A stretch of 64,000 nucleotides of DNA from Pollutimonas bauzanensis (GCF_900129885.1 NZ_FQXE01000009.1:124001-188000), one strand, 5' to 3'; shown: positions 43,458-53,379, numbered from the stretch's first letter. Translations and numbers: made by a program. Notes: generated by a model from the letters alone, not told the origin.

Positions 43458-45014
43458 TCAGATCGAGGGTTGCCAGTGATGCGGCAGCAATTGGTCGATC
43501 TGGCTGGCCTTGTGGGTTGGCAGACGCGTGAGCACATCTTTCAGATAGGCATACGGATCGTGGCCGTTTAACTTGGCCGACTGGATCAGACCCATGACGG
43601 CGGCGGCCCGTTTTCCAGCGCGCAAGGAACCCGCGAACATCCAGTTCGATCTTCCTATGGCAATAGGCCTGATTTGCTGCTCGATATGATTGTTATCGAT
43701 GGGCAATTGTCCATCGTCCAGGTAACGCGTGAGCGCCACCCAGCGCTTGACGCTGTAATCGAGCGCTTTGGCCGTCGCTGAGCCGTCGGGCACCAACAGG
43801 CGCTGGCCTATCATCCAGGCATGCAAGGCGTCTGTGATGGGTTTCGCGTAATCCTGCCGGAACTGACGTCGATCCTGGCTCGACAGAGACTTGATATAGC
43901 GCTCGATGTCATAGAGCATGCCGAAGTACTGCAGGGCTTTACCGGCCAGCTGGCTTTGATGCTTGGCGTGCAGATCGAAGAACTTACGACGTGCGTGCGC
44001 CATGCAACCGATTTCGGTAATGCCTTCGGTAAAGGACTTCTTGTAGCCCACGTAGTCGTCGCAGATGAGCTTGCCGCGCCAATCACCGAAGAAGGCGCGG
44101 GCATGTTCGCCCGCGCGCCCCTCGGCGAAGTCGTACACCACGCCACGCAAGTCCTCGAAGGCCCCGGGCGCATAAGCCCACAGGTACGCTTTATGGGTTT
44201 TGCCACTACCGGGTTTGAGCATCTGTACTGGCGTCTCGTCAGCGTGCAGGACTCGGTGGGCAAGCATCGCCTCGCGCAGTGCATCGACCAGCGGCTGCAG
44301 TTGCACACCGCACACGCCTACCCATTGCGCCATGGTCGAGCGCGACAACGCCAAGCCGGCACGTTCGAAGATTTTCTCCTGCCGATACAGCGGCATATGA
44401 TCACCATATTTGGCCACCAGCACCTGGGCAAGCAACCCGGCAGTGGGCAAGCCCTTGTCGATCACGTGTGCGGGTACCGGCGCCTGGGTCAAGGTTTTGC
44501 ACTGGCCACACACCCATTTGCCACGGATGTGGCGCTGCACGCTAAAGAGCCCCGGCGTGAAGTCCAGCTTTTCGCTGACGTCTTGGCCGATGCGCTCAAG
44601 CCGGCAACCACAGCGGCACAGCGTCGATTCGGGTTCATGGTAGTGATCCGTGCGTGGGAACGAGGCTGACAGGGCGGCGCGTTTAGGCTGCTCGCGCACC
44701 GGCATCGGGGCCGTGGCGCGTCCCGCCAATTGTTCCAGCTCCAGTTCAATGGCGGCAATATCGGCGCACACCGCCTCATCGAGCAGGCTGCCTTGCACGC
44801 CTTGGAAGTGTTCGCTTCTTTTACCGAACTGGTGCCGGCGCAGCACCGCGATCTCGTGCGTCAGTTGTCCGATCTTGGTGTCGCGGTAATGAATCTCCTG
44901 ATCCTTGCGCTCGATCACGCTGTCGCGTTCAGCCAGGCTGGCCATCAGGCCGCTGGCCAGCTCGCGCAATTGCTGCGCGGTCAGTTGGTCGAGAGGTTCA
45001 GAGGCCAGATCCAT
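43458..45014 (-). CDS. tnpC: IS66 TnpC transposase
   Basis: The 518-residue protein is full length. An N-terminal leucine-zipper region (SLAERDSVIERKDQEIHYRD) precedes a zinc-finger-like CRCGCRLERIGQDVSEKLD and CGQC. The DDE core follows, with HADETPVQML, LICDDYVGYKKSF and the late NNHIEQQIRPIAIGR containing the Glu. The start MDLASEPLDQL at 45014 is chosen because the upstream extension has no ribosome site and reads into tnpB. Copies of this gene are intact, so the element may be active. Confidence 0.92.
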   Translation of the reverse strand: MDLASEPLDQLTAQQLRELASGLMASLAERDSVIERKDQEIHYRDTKIGQLTHEIAVLRRHQFGKRSEHFQGVQGSLLDEAVCADIAAIELELEQLAGRATAPMPVREQPKRAALSASFPRTDHYHEPESTLCRCGCRLERIGQDVSEKLDFTPGLFSVQRHIRGKWVCGQCKTLTQAPVPAHVIDKGLPTAGLLAQVLVAKYGDHMPLYRQEKIFERAGLALSRSTMAQWVGVCGVQLQPLVDALREAMLAHRVLHADETPVQMLKPGSGKTHKAYLWAYAPGAFEDLRGVVYDFAEGRAGEHARAFFGDWRGKLICDDYVGYKKSFTEGITEIGCMAHARRKFFDLHAKHQSQLAGKALQYFGMLYDIERYIKSLSSQDRRQFRQDYAKPITDALHAWMIGQRLLVPDGSATAKALDYSVKRWVALTRYLDDGQLPIDNNHIEQQIRPIAIGRSNWMFAGSLRAGKRAAAVMGLIQSAKLNGHDPYAYLKDVLTRLPTHKASQIDQLLPHHWQPSI

Positions 45015-45093
45015 AGCCCCCCAGTGTGCCAGAACCGGTGGCGCGCAGCCATTGGCGAAGGCCCGGATTGCCAAGGCGGCGCCGCCTTGATCA

Positions 45094-45429
45094 CTATAAA
45101 ACGGTAATGATGCCCCCCGGGCCGATACGCTGCCACGGCAAGCCCAGCACCAGCGCGTCCACCTGCTCATGACTTAATGCCACGTAGGGCGCGTCTGGGG
45201 CGCGTGGCCACACGAAGCGCCCCTGGTTCAGCCGACGCGCCGCCAGCCACACGCCCACGCCATCGTGCACCAGCACCTTCATGCGGTTGGCGCGCCGGTT
45301 GGCAAACAGATACGCATGGTGCGGGTGCGCCGCCCCAAACACCTGCACCACTCGGGCCAGCGCCGTGTCGGCGCCCGCGCGCATATCCATGGGGCCCACC
45401 GCCAACCAGACGGCGTCGATACGGATCAT
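45094..45429 (-). CDS. tnpB: IS66 TnpB accessory protein
   Basis: This 111-residue protein has the TnpB (IS66 Orf2-like) signature: AVWLAVGPMDMRAGADTALA, HPHHAYLFANRRANRMKVLV and LPWQRIG. TnpB is needed for efficient transposition of IS66 elements. It overlaps tnpA by four bases. The start MIRIDAVWLAV is the usual one. Confidence 0.93.
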   Translation of the reverse strand: MIRIDAVWLAVGPMDMRAGADTALARVVQVFGAAHPHHAYLFANRRANRMKVLVHDGVGVWLAARRLNQGRFVWPRAPDAPYVALSHEQVDALVLGLPWQRIGPGGIITVL

Positions 45430-45821
45430 CGCATCACCTCGCGCAGCCAGGTCGCGCACTGTTCGGACTGAGCCATTGGCCAGCATATCGAAGCCTTCAA
45501 ACCGTTGTACTGCAACTCAATCACGATCTCTTCGCGGGCCTTGGCCGTCGGCGCTTCAGGCTCGGGCAACTGAATCGGTATGAATTGCGCAGCCACATCA
45601 CGCCGCAAAACGGGTACGGGCGCAGGCGCCGGGGCGCCGAAGCGTTCATGCTCCTGAATCCATTTGCGAAGCAGGTTCGGATGCAGATCGTGTGCCCGGG
45701 CCACCGCTGCGACGGAGACGCCACGCTGCTGACAACTCGCAACTACCTCGAGCTTGTACTCGTTGCTGTACTGGCGCTGGCGGCGCCGGCCTTCTTGTGC
45801 TTGAGGCTCGTAAGGATGCAT
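45426..45821 (-). CDS. tnpA: IS66 TnpA, helix-turn-helix protein
   Basis: The 131-residue protein has a basic start, an HTH of IS66 Orf1 (YSNEYKLEVVASCQQRGVSV, then DLHPNLLRKWIQEHE) and a Pro-rich linker. It overlaps tnpB by the ATGA-type four bases and has no frame defects, unlike its counterpart in the second IS66 at 51.5 kb. Confidence 0.9.
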   Translation of the reverse strand: MHPYEPQAQEGRRRQRQYSNEYKLEVVASCQQRGVSVAAVARAHDLHPNLLRKWIQEHERFGAPAPAPVPVLRRDVAAQFIPIQLPEPEAPTAKAREEIVIELQYNGLKASICWPMAQSEQCATWLREVMR

Positions 45822-45968
45822 TACTCCACCTAGTAGGATGAGTTACTCCACCAAGAAAATAGTGGAGCCGCCATCCTCTACGAACTGCCTTCGATCTTCA
45901 AGATGGTTTTACCGGACGCTCACGGAGAGGCGGGGAAATAGTTCGACTACGCCTTGTCTCTTACTCTA

Positions 45969-46424
45969 CTGGCCACTGGTCAGGGATGGCTGTATTTGGC
46001 TGCTGTACTTGATCTTGCCACTCGTCGGATAGTGGGCTGGTCGATGTCTGAGAGGATTGATGCCGCGCTTGTCTGCCAAGCCCTGAAGTCTGCCTATTGG
46101 CAACGAAAGCCGGCACCGGGCCTGATCCTGCACACGGATCGCGGCAGTCAGTATGCCAGCCATATGCATCAGAAGCTGGTATCGCAGTATGGCTTCGTGA
46201 TGTCTATGAGCCGCAAGGCCAATGCTTGGGATAATGCGCCAATGGAGAGTTTCTTTAAAACGTTGAAAGTGGAGAGGCTTTATCGGGTCCATTATCGTGA
46301 TCGCCAGCAAGCTCGGCTCGATATCGTGGATTGGATAGAAGGCTTTTATAACCGACGACGCCTGCATTCCTCGAACGGGTTTCAGGCCCCGGTCACTGAT
46401 GAAGCCATGTTGAAAGCAGCATAA
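45969..46424 (+). pseudogene. IS3 orfB, 3' part after intron and IS66
   Basis: The frame reads TGQGWLYLAAVLDLATRRIV, LHTDRGSQYASHMHQ with the second Asp, AWDNAPMESFFKTLK with the Glu, and ends in the usual GFQAPVTDEAMLKAA. It is the continuation of the orfB sequence that stops at 41815. It has no start of its own. Confidence 0.85.
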
Positions 46425-46454
46425 CTTGGTGTACGTGGAAGCGAGGCAGGGTCA

Positions 46455-46671
46455 GAACCCCAAAGGCTCGATATGACCTGCTTCAAGCGTTTATCCAATC
46501 GCTTGTCGCCAAATTGGCTATCCGCCAATTCATGCGTTATCCAGGTTCGGTCATTGACGGTATCCGAGAGGTGGCTCACGCTAGGGATTAACGTATGCAT
46601 GATGCTCTCAATTACCTATAATTTACTTTAACTAAATAATATTCCTAGTTGAAATTGTGGGTAATTGAAAG
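46455..46671 (-). mobile_element. IS4-family (Tn5-like) transposase fragment, N-terminal end
   Basis: A minus-strand frame WITHELADSQFGDKRLDKRL is the N-terminus of Tn5-type transposases. It is cut at 46454 by the IS3 end. Its own outer end GGGTAATTGAAAG (46659-46671) is nearly the same as the inverted repeat of the adjoining IS4 element, so two relatives lie end to end. Confidence 0.7.
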
Positions 46672-46680
46672 GTTCACCGG

Positions 46681-48198
46681 CTTGCAATTACCCACAATTC
46701 TTGACGAGCTGCGCGCCCAACAGCAAATCGCTAAGCCGACGCATTCCTCTCCAGATAACCAAGTTGCCCGGAGGTGGATCATGCGTCCGCGCCAGATAGC
46801 CGCCAAGCCGGGCCAGGCAAATCAGATATTTTGCCAGACATGACTGCTGCGATAAGGGCTTGCGCCACTGTTGGGATAGCTGGGTCAGCACGAATCTTTC
46901 GTCTGTTGTAAACGCTAGCCCTGGTGGCGCTCTGGGCGCCGAGCGATGAATCATGGTGAGCCAGAAGATTCGCCAACTGACGATGCAACACAGCGCAATG
47001 AGATTAACGCGCCGTTGCGCCGTGCGCAGCTTGGATTGTTCGATCCGGCAGCCTGATTTCAGGATGTAGTGGAACACCTCAATTTTCCAGCGCAATGCAT
47101 ACCATCGTAGCTTCTCAATCGCCTCGGTCCGCGTGCGCACCGGCATGTCAGTTACCAGCTTCCAGTCGATCGGATCTCGCCCTTTAGGCTTATCCTTTTC
47201 TCGCGCATGGATAACAGTAACCGTCAATTCAGGATATCGGCTACACTTTGCGCGCGACGGCAAAAGACGCAATCGCCGAAACGTCAATGCCAACCGTGCC
47301 TCGCACACCCGTCCGTTCTTATCTCTGAACTCTACCTTGTGCACGCCCCTGCTACGTACAGTGCGCATCTCCTGCGCCACCGTGTGCGCTGATCGCCACA
47401 GAGCCGATCAGCGCAGGTGCGCACCAGAAAGTGTGTACCCAATTTTTGAGCGGCGCAGAATAATTCGTAGATGTCGCTTTCACGATCGCCCACGTGGATA
47501 CATTGATCCGGACATCTCAGCAATTCTGTTGATTGCTGCACGTTCTGCAACCAGCGGATACTTTCCTTCTGCTCAATCGGTACACGGGTTGGATTGACCT
47601 TGCGTTTGAGGGCATTAGTTCCCTTGAATTTATTGCGCGTCCAGAATTTAACAGCAGCTATCCCCAGAGGCAGTCCCTCGGGAGTGACGACAGGGCTCGA
47701 ATGCATCAATAGGCCGCATATCGTTTTACGCGCCACCCGACTGAGCAGCCCTATGTCACCCTCGTTACTGCCATACGAAATCTCCGTCGTATCGTGCAAC
47801 ACGAGCAATGATCCTGGCGTTGATTGGACACGATCACGTGTGCAGTGCATATGCCCGGACAAAATCGCCCATTCATCAACACGCGGATTCGAAAAGAAGC
47901 GATAGGCCGCCTTCGATTGTGCTGCGTCTTGGCAAGCAAAGGGGATACTCGGTTCACCGGCCGTCGTGATCTGTTTGAGAACCTGGCGAAAACGCCGGGC
48001 CAAACGCGCATCACAGAACTCGCACTGCGCAGTTGCGCCTTCCTGTTCCGCCCTGGCATCTGCACTGAATCTCGCATTTGATAGCGTCGCCATTCGAATG
48101 ACCTCCGGGATCGTCCGTATGGCAACAGAATACAACCTACTTAAACCAACTCATTAGAAATCATAAGCAACTAACTGATATTTTTGGGTAATTGCAAG
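46681..48198 (-). mobile_element. IS4-family, IS50-group element with 9-bp target duplication
   Basis: The ends are CTTGCAATTACCC at 46681-46693 and its reverse complement at 48186-48198. The 9-base GTTCACCGG flanks both sides (46672-46680 and 48199-48207), the duplication size of IS50/Tn5 relatives. The 1518-base element carries one transposase gene with a frameshift. It inserted at the edge of a related IS4 fragment. Confidence 0.9.
46688..48093 (-). pseudogene. IS50-group transposase, one frameshift
   Basis: The N-terminal frame (from MATLSNARFSADARAEQ) has the first catalytic Asp in LLVLHDTTEISYG and the second in CIHVGDRESDIYELF; near 47390 the frame is lost. The C-terminal frame continues VRSRGVHKVEFRDKNGR and has the Glu region RWKIEVFHYILKSGCRIEQ. 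A single-base change joins the two frames. Either the gene is dead or this is a sequencing error. Confidence 0.85.
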
Positions 48199-48662
48199 GT
48201 TCACCGGATGCTTACCATTTGCCAGCCCCAAGTCCACTAGTTTCAGTACGAGGTGTTTTGTGGCTCAAGGAAAAACAGGATGAAAACGAAAAGCTTAACG
48301 CCGCTGTTGCTGCCGGCACTGTGCGCCTACGCCTCGCCGCGACCTGCACCACGGGCGTGGACGATGGAGGAACCGCAGAACTTAATGCTACTGCTCGACC
48401 TACTTATAACGCCCTTCGCGCCGGAATAGCTAAATAGCTGGCAACGATATTGGCACTGCAGGCGCTGCTTAGGAAGGCGCGGCTATCGGGCGACTGAGTG
48501 CAAACCGGCATCTGGAGACGGTGACGCTGGCCGACGTGAAATTCAAAATATCGTTGTATAAATACAACGACTAGTAAATTATGTAGTAGTATAGTTCGGA
48601 ACTCCGCAATTCTGGAACCCCAGGTTTGGCGCGGAAACCTTCTTTCCGCCATAGGCTCCAGC
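48199..48662. other. Upstream region of autotransporter with possible gene remnant
   Basis: No intact gene. A frame from 48281 starts MKTKSLTPLLLPALCAYA like a signal peptide but stops after 49 codons. Further on, the codons GNDIGTAG and LSANRHLETVTLADVKFK are readable across stops and look like a decayed repeat-rich surface protein. The 60 bases before 48663 are AT-rich and may hold the autotransporter promoter. Confidence 0.45.
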
Positions 48663-51395
48663 ATGTACAAGCATTCCCTTTTCTGCGCATTAACATTCAG
48701 CATTGTCATATTTTCGTATAGCGCTGGTGCTATCGCCACGCCTATTGCTTCCGGTTGCACCGCCAATGGCGAAACTGTCAGCTGCAGCAATTTGCAAATT
48801 ACTCTTTCGAATCAAACGATCTCGATTGGAACGGCATCCTCGCCTTCTAATGCAAGCGGAATCATTGGACTTGCCGTTCTTGATGTTTCGGGAATCGAGA
48901 TTACAAATTACGGAAATATTTCCGGATTCCTTACTGGTATCCTTAATGCTGGAACGATCGATAGTTTCATTAATTATGGTTCGGTGACGGGGGGCTTGGC
49001 CACTGGCATTGCCAACTCTGGCACCATCACGGTACTGAGCAATTTTGGCTCCATAACAAACGGGACGTTTCCGGGCCTCAACAACCAGGGCACCATAACC
49101 ACACTGAACAATCTCCAAGGCGGCAGCACGCCACTTATCATCATTTCTGACGACGCGACCAGTCCTGTTCATACCCAGCTGCCCAAGAATTACAACATCA
49201 TCATCAAGAGTCCATCGGAATACGGTAAATTAGCCGAAGGTGGCGGCGGCACATCTACAAGTACGATGAATTTCGGCATCTATTCCGATTCCGTCGTGGC
49301 GGCCGCCACGTATTCCTCGGTCCTCGATGGCATACTGGCCAGCAATCTGGCCAACACCCAAGGCGTGTTCGGCGCCTACGACTGGTCCCTGGTCAATTCG
49401 TCGGGCACTCTTTGGGACCTGATTTTCACGCCCGCCTTCATCCCTCCCGCCACGGTTCCCAATATCGATCGCGGCCTGTCCTTTACGCTCGCCGACATAG
49501 GCACCGCCGCTCAGCCGGTGTTCGATGGGGGCAGCCTGACGCTCGCCGCGGGGAACAGCTCCAGCCAGGCGTTTGCCGTGCAAGGCGCCGGCGGCGTCAT
49601 CACGGCGCCCGCCAACGGCACGGCCAGCCTGTCGGGCGCCTTCTCCGGCGCCGGCGGCCTGACCTTCGAGGGCGCGGGCGAGGTGGTGCTATCGGGCAAC
49701 AATACCTATAGCGGCGGCACCACGGTTGCGTCGGGTGCGCTGGGCATTGCGGGCGATTCCGCCTTGGGCACAGGAGCGGTTTATGTGGCGGCCCCGGCCA
49801 TGCTTCATGGCACGGGTACCATTGCCGGCCCCATCACTGTGGCGGGCACCTTCAAACCGGGCAACTCGCCCGGCTACATCCGGGCCAATTCGAGTGTCAC
49901 GATGGTGAGCGGCAGCACGTATCAGCAGGATATTGCGGGCACCGTGCAGGCCAGCGGCACGTCTCCGGCGGACACGGGCTACTATTCGTTCCTGTCGACG
50001 GGCGGGCAGTTTGCCATCGGCGCCGACACGACCCTGAGCCCGCGCCTGGCTGATCTGTTCACTCCGTCCGAGCCCGGCTACGGCAGCGCCGCCTACACGC
50101 CGGCGCTGGGCGACCGGTTCCGCATCGTCACGGCCGACGGCGGTATTGCCGGGCGCTTCTCCACGCTGACCCAGCCGGCGCAGCTTGCCCCCGGCACCCA
50201 GTTCATCGCGTTCTACAACCTGGCCGACAGCAACAGCCTGGACCTGGCCCTGGTTCCCACGTCTTACGCCGCGACCCTGTCCGCCGGCAATGCCAACACC
50301 CGCGCCGCGGCCAGCGCGCTGGACCAGATGCGCGACCTGAATCAATCGGGCGCGGCCAGCGGTAGGCAGGACGAGGTGCTTTACGCCGCCTCGGGCCAGA
50401 ACGCCGCCAGCCTGGCTTCCTTCACGCAGTCTTTGTCGGGCCAGGTCTATGGCGCCACGCTTGCCGCCGCGCCGCAAGCCGCGCTTCGGCTGCAGCAGGC
50501 CGTGGTCGCGCGCCTGGGCGAGTCGCGCGCGCAGGCAGGCGCCAGCCAGGGCTCATCGGCCCAGGCAGTCGCGCCCGATGGCAAGGTCTGGGTCGATCTG
50601 GTCTACCAGGGCGGCCACCGCTCCGGCGACGACTACGCCAGCAGCCATTCCAGCAGCCTGTTCCAGGCCGTGGTGGGAACCGACACGCGCCTGGCGCAAG
50701 GCGCGACGGTGGGCGGGGGCGTCGCCTTCTCCAATACCAGCGTCTCGGCCAGCCAGGGCTCGGGCACCGTGCAGGAAGGTTCGCTGTTTCTGTATGGCAA
50801 TCTGCCGGTTCAGGACTTTGTCGTCGATGGCATGGCCAGCTTCGGCTTGACCACCACCGACGCATCGCGCCACAACCTGACGGGCTATGGCGGCAAGTTC
50901 AAGGCAAACGACGCCTGGGGCAACAGCGCCTTGCTCAGCGTCGGGATCAGCCGCCCATGGGCATGGCAGGACACGGTGCTCACGCCGTACGCCCGCCTGA
51001 CCTGGCAACGGGTGGCCCAGTCATCGTTCAACGAGGAATCCAGCCCTGCCGCGCTCGATATCGGGCGCTACACGGGCAATGGCGTGCGCGGCGTCCTCGG
51101 GCTGGCCGCGGGCTCGCTGGCCTCGGATCCGCTGGCCGAAGCCTACACCTATAAGGCCTATGCGGGCGTGGGCGCGGATGCGGGCGGGCTGATCCGTCCC
51201 CGCCTGGATGCCGCCCTTGGAGGCATTGCCACCACGATCTATGCGCCCACCGTGGGCCGCACGTTCGTTCAGGCGGGCGTCCATGGCACGGCCCGCTTTG
51301 CGCGCAACGCCTATGCCTACCTTGGCGTATCGGGCGAGGCCCGCCGCGGCGCCACGCTGGGCGCCGTGAATGCGGGCCTGCGGGTGGCGTTTTAG
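48663..51395 (+). CDS. Type V autotransporter with repeat-rich passenger
   Basis: The 910-residue protein has a signal peptide (hydrophobic to about residue 26), a first passenger part with short repeats of the type N-x-G-x-I-x-x-(L/F)-x-N-x-G (about residues 70-160), an autotransporter-associated beta-strand repeat (GAGEVVLSGNNTYSGGTTVA near 340), and a C-terminal beta-barrel of about 280 residues ending in AF. It is exported through the barrel to the surface; an adhesin is likely. The style is that of Bordetella or Achromobacter. GC rises in the second half, as in a mosaic gene. Confidence 0.9.
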   Translation: MYKHSLFCALTFSIVIFSYSAGAIATPIASGCTANGETVSCSNLQITLSNQTISIGTASSPSNASGIIGLAVLDVSGIEITNYGNISGFLTGILNAGTIDSFINYGSVTGGLATGIANSGTITVLSNFGSITNGTFPGLNNQGTITTLNNLQGGSTPLIIISDDATSPVHTQLPKNYNIIIKSPSEYGKLAEGGGGTSTSTMNFGIYSDSVVAAATYSSVLDGILASNLANTQGVFGAYDWSLVNSSGTLWDLIFTPAFIPPATVPNIDRGLSFTLADIGTAAQPVFDGGSLTLAAGNSSSQAFAVQGAGGVITAPANGTASLSGAFSGAGGLTFEGAGEVVLSGNNTYSGGTTVASGALGIAGDSALGTGAVYVAAPAMLHGTGTIAGPITVAGTFKPGNSPGYIRANSSVTMVSGSTYQQDIAGTVQASGTSPADTGYYSFLSTGGQFAIGADTTLSPRLADLFTPSEPGYGSAAYTPALGDRFRIVTADGGIAGRFSTLTQPAQLAPGTQFIAFYNLADSNSLDLALVPTSYAATLSAGNANTRAAASALDQMRDLNQSGAASGRQDEVLYAASGQNAASLASFTQSLSGQVYGATLAAAPQAALRLQQAVVARLGESRAQAGASQGSSAQAVAPDGKVWVDLVYQGGHRSGDDYASSHSSSLFQAVVGTDTRLAQGATVGGGVAFSNTSVSASQGSGTVQEGSLFLYGNLPVQDFVVDGMASFGLTTTDASRHNLTGYGGKFKANDAWGNSALLSVGISRPWAWQDTVLTPYARLTWQRVAQSSFNEESSPAALDIGRYTGNGVRGVLGLAAGSLASDPLAEAYTYKAYAGVGADAGGLIRPRLDAALGGIATTIYAPTVGRTFVQAGVHGTARFARNAYAYLGVSGEARRGATLGAVNAGLRVAF

Positions 51396-51503
51396 GATAA
51401 CGTGCTGCCGCGCCGGATCTCGGTATGCGTCCGGTGAACACACATTGAGTCGCGCTGTGTGATACGAGAAGATCGCGTCCACGATAATTAAGTGGACACG
51501 ATA

Positions 51504-52244
51504 ATGAGCGCAGACTCTCTTAACTCGAGCCGACGCAGGCGCACCTACACGCGACAGTTCAAGGCCGAAATGGTGGCGCAATGTTTGCAGGGCGATGTGT
51601 CGTTGGCATCGCTTGCGGTGGAGCACGGCATGAACCCCAATGTCTTGCATCGGTGGGTCACAGAGCACGAGCGCTACGGACATCACATCTTAAGTGACGA
51701 TGATCGGCACGAGCAGGGCACAACCGCACTCAGGGTTTCCACGCCTCAGTCCATCACCCCGTTTCTACCCGTGCCTCTGAGTCCAAGCCAGTCACCCGTT
51801 GGCAACGAGACCGTCCGTCTGGAGCTCAAGCGTGGTGCCACGACAGTGTGCGTATCCTGGGCCGGTGAGCGCCGCAGTGCAGTGCGCCGAGCTCCTGCGC
51901 GAGTGGTTGCGGTGATCCGCATCGACCAGATCTGGCTGGCAGTTGATCCGGTGGACATGCGCAGCGGCATGGACCGACTGCTGGCTCGTGTCGTGGAAGT
52001 CTTCGGCGCTTCGCAGCCCCATCACGCCTACCTGTTTGCCAACCGTCGAGGCACAAGGCTGAAGGTACTGGTGTGTGACGGCTTCGGCATCTGGTTGGCC
52101 GTGCGCCGCCTGCATCAAGGTAGTGTGCACTGGCCACGGCCCGGTGACACACAGATCGAGCTCTCTGCTGAACAGGTACGCGCCCTGGTCGTTGGCCTGC
52201 CGTGGCATCGCTTGGACGAGTATGAGTCGATCGCCCTCTTGTGA
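51504..52244 (+). pseudogene. IS66 element 2: tnpA and tnpB fused by a frameshift
   Basis: The first about 120 codons are TnpA (RRTYTRQFKAEMVAQCLQGD, HGMNPNVLHRWVTEHERYG), the last 108 TnpB (IRIDQIWLAVDPVDMRSGMD to LPWHRLDEYESIALL). TnpA should end LLREWLR-stop just before the GTG start of tnpB, which is still present in another frame at 51915. An extra G near 51859 (TGGGCCGG) shifts the frame through the stop and fuses the two. Confidence 0.85.
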
Positions 52245-52301
52245 CCACGGATTTGCAATCCGGTGCAATCCGAATGGTGCGCCGCTCACAGGCATGGCAT
52301 C

Positions 52302-52955
52302 ATGGCGGTCATGTCTGTGAAATCTGTTCCTAATCTCGATCAGCTTGATGCCAATGCCCTGCGGGCCTTGGCCAGGCAATTGATGGGTGAGTTGGATGAG
52401 ACCCGCCAGGTGGTGGCCACGCAAGCTCACGACATCCAGTTCAAGGAAATCCACATCCGCAAACTCACGCATGAGATTGCGGTGCTGCGCCGCTATCGCT
52501 TCGGCAAGAAGAGCGAACAGCTCGGCGGTGAACAGGGGTTGTTGCTGGAGGACGCGGTCGATGCCGACATCGCTGCCATCGAGCAGGAACTGATCAATCT
52601 GGGCGGGCAGCCCCCGGGGCAAAAGGCTGTTTCCCAACCCACGCGTCAGGTCTTGCCACCGGAACTGCCTCGTATCCAAGTTCGCCACGAACCGCACTGC
52701 ACCACGTGTACCTGCGGCTGCCAGATGCAGCGCATCGGCCAAGACATCACCGAGAAGCTGGACTACACCCCTGGGGTGTTCAGCGTCGAACAACACATCC
52801 GTGGCGAGTGGACCTGCCGCCAGTGCGAGATCCTGACTCAGGCACCCATGCCGGCACAGATCATCGACAAGGGAATTGCTACCTCGGGTCTGCTGGCCCA
52901 TGTGCTGGTAGCGAAGTACGCCGATCATCGTGTGTTACGAACACAGCCTCCATAG
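52302..52955 (+). pseudogene. IS66 element 2 TnpC, N-terminal part
   Basis: The frame is TnpC-like: IHIRKLTHEIAVLRRYRFGK, CTCGCQMQRIGQDITEKLDY and SGLLAHVLVAKYADH, about 52% of the way before the DDE core. It then changes abruptly at about 52928 into unrelated residues. The C-terminal end of a TnpC is found 290 bases later, so the catalytic core is deleted. Confidence 0.85.
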
Positions 52956-53217
52956 CAGTAGGGGGAGCTGTGGAGCTTTATTGAGGATGAGGGATGGCCC
53001 CTCGGAGTCGGTTTGCAGGAGCAGGCTCCAAACCACCTCAAGCTGCTTGGGTAAAGAGCCCTGGTGGTGAGCGTTGAGGAAAAGGCGCGGCAAGACTGCG
53101 TCAGGTACGGTACAGAGAGACAAATGAAAATGAACCGCGGATGTGGTCTCGAAATGTATATAGATAGCGTCGAAACCGGGCCCCAATGGGGATGCGGGCG
53201 GCGAACGTGCGGCAACC
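52929..53217. other. Insert of unknown origin within TnpC deletion
   Basis: About 290 bases join the two TnpC parts. They contain CCTCAAGCTGCTTGGG and a short basic frame but no gene. Its left edge reads CGTGTGTTACGAACACAGCC, an inverted repeat (GTGTTACGAACAC), which may mark the end of another small element. Confidence 0.4.
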
Positions 53218-53379
53218 ATGTATAGCTTGCTTGGTACAGCCAAGTTGAACGGCGTTAATCCCGAAGCATACCTGCGTCATGTCTTGACTGTGATCGCCGA
53301 TCACCCCGTAAACCAGATCGATACGCTATTGCCGTGGAAGCTTGCCGGACAAGTGCTACCGCTTGATAGGGCTGCGTAA
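53218..53379 (+). pseudogene. IS66 TnpC C-terminal fragment
   Basis: The frame [20 protein letters not shown] through [20 protein letters not shown] is the usual end of an IS66 TnpC. It ends with a TAA overlapping the ATG of the next gene. It has no core domain of its own. Confidence 0.8.

Larger units (their letters stand above)
43401..45850 (-). mobile_element. IS66-family element 1
   Basis: A complete tnpA-tnpB-tnpC set lies on the minus strand. The left end probably starts at GTAAGCGCG (43401), since IS66 ends begin GTAA; the right end is unclear between 45830 and 45964. A hairpin ACGCACGCC/GGGCGTGCGT follows the left end. It lies between the group II intron and the last part of the IS3 transposase. 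No 8-base target duplication was found. Confidence 0.75.
41030..46454 (+). mobile_element. IS3-family element split by a group II intron and IS66
   Basis: The ends are imperfect inverted repeats. The left reads TGACCTTGCCCCGGTTTCAC from 41030, and the right, read inward, TGACCCTGCCTCGCTTCCAC ending at 46454. Inside are orfA, the first part of orfB, a group II intron, an IS66 element and the last part of orfB. Without the inserted 4.1 kb it would be a normal element of about 1.3 kb. No target duplication is evident. Confidence 0.8.
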
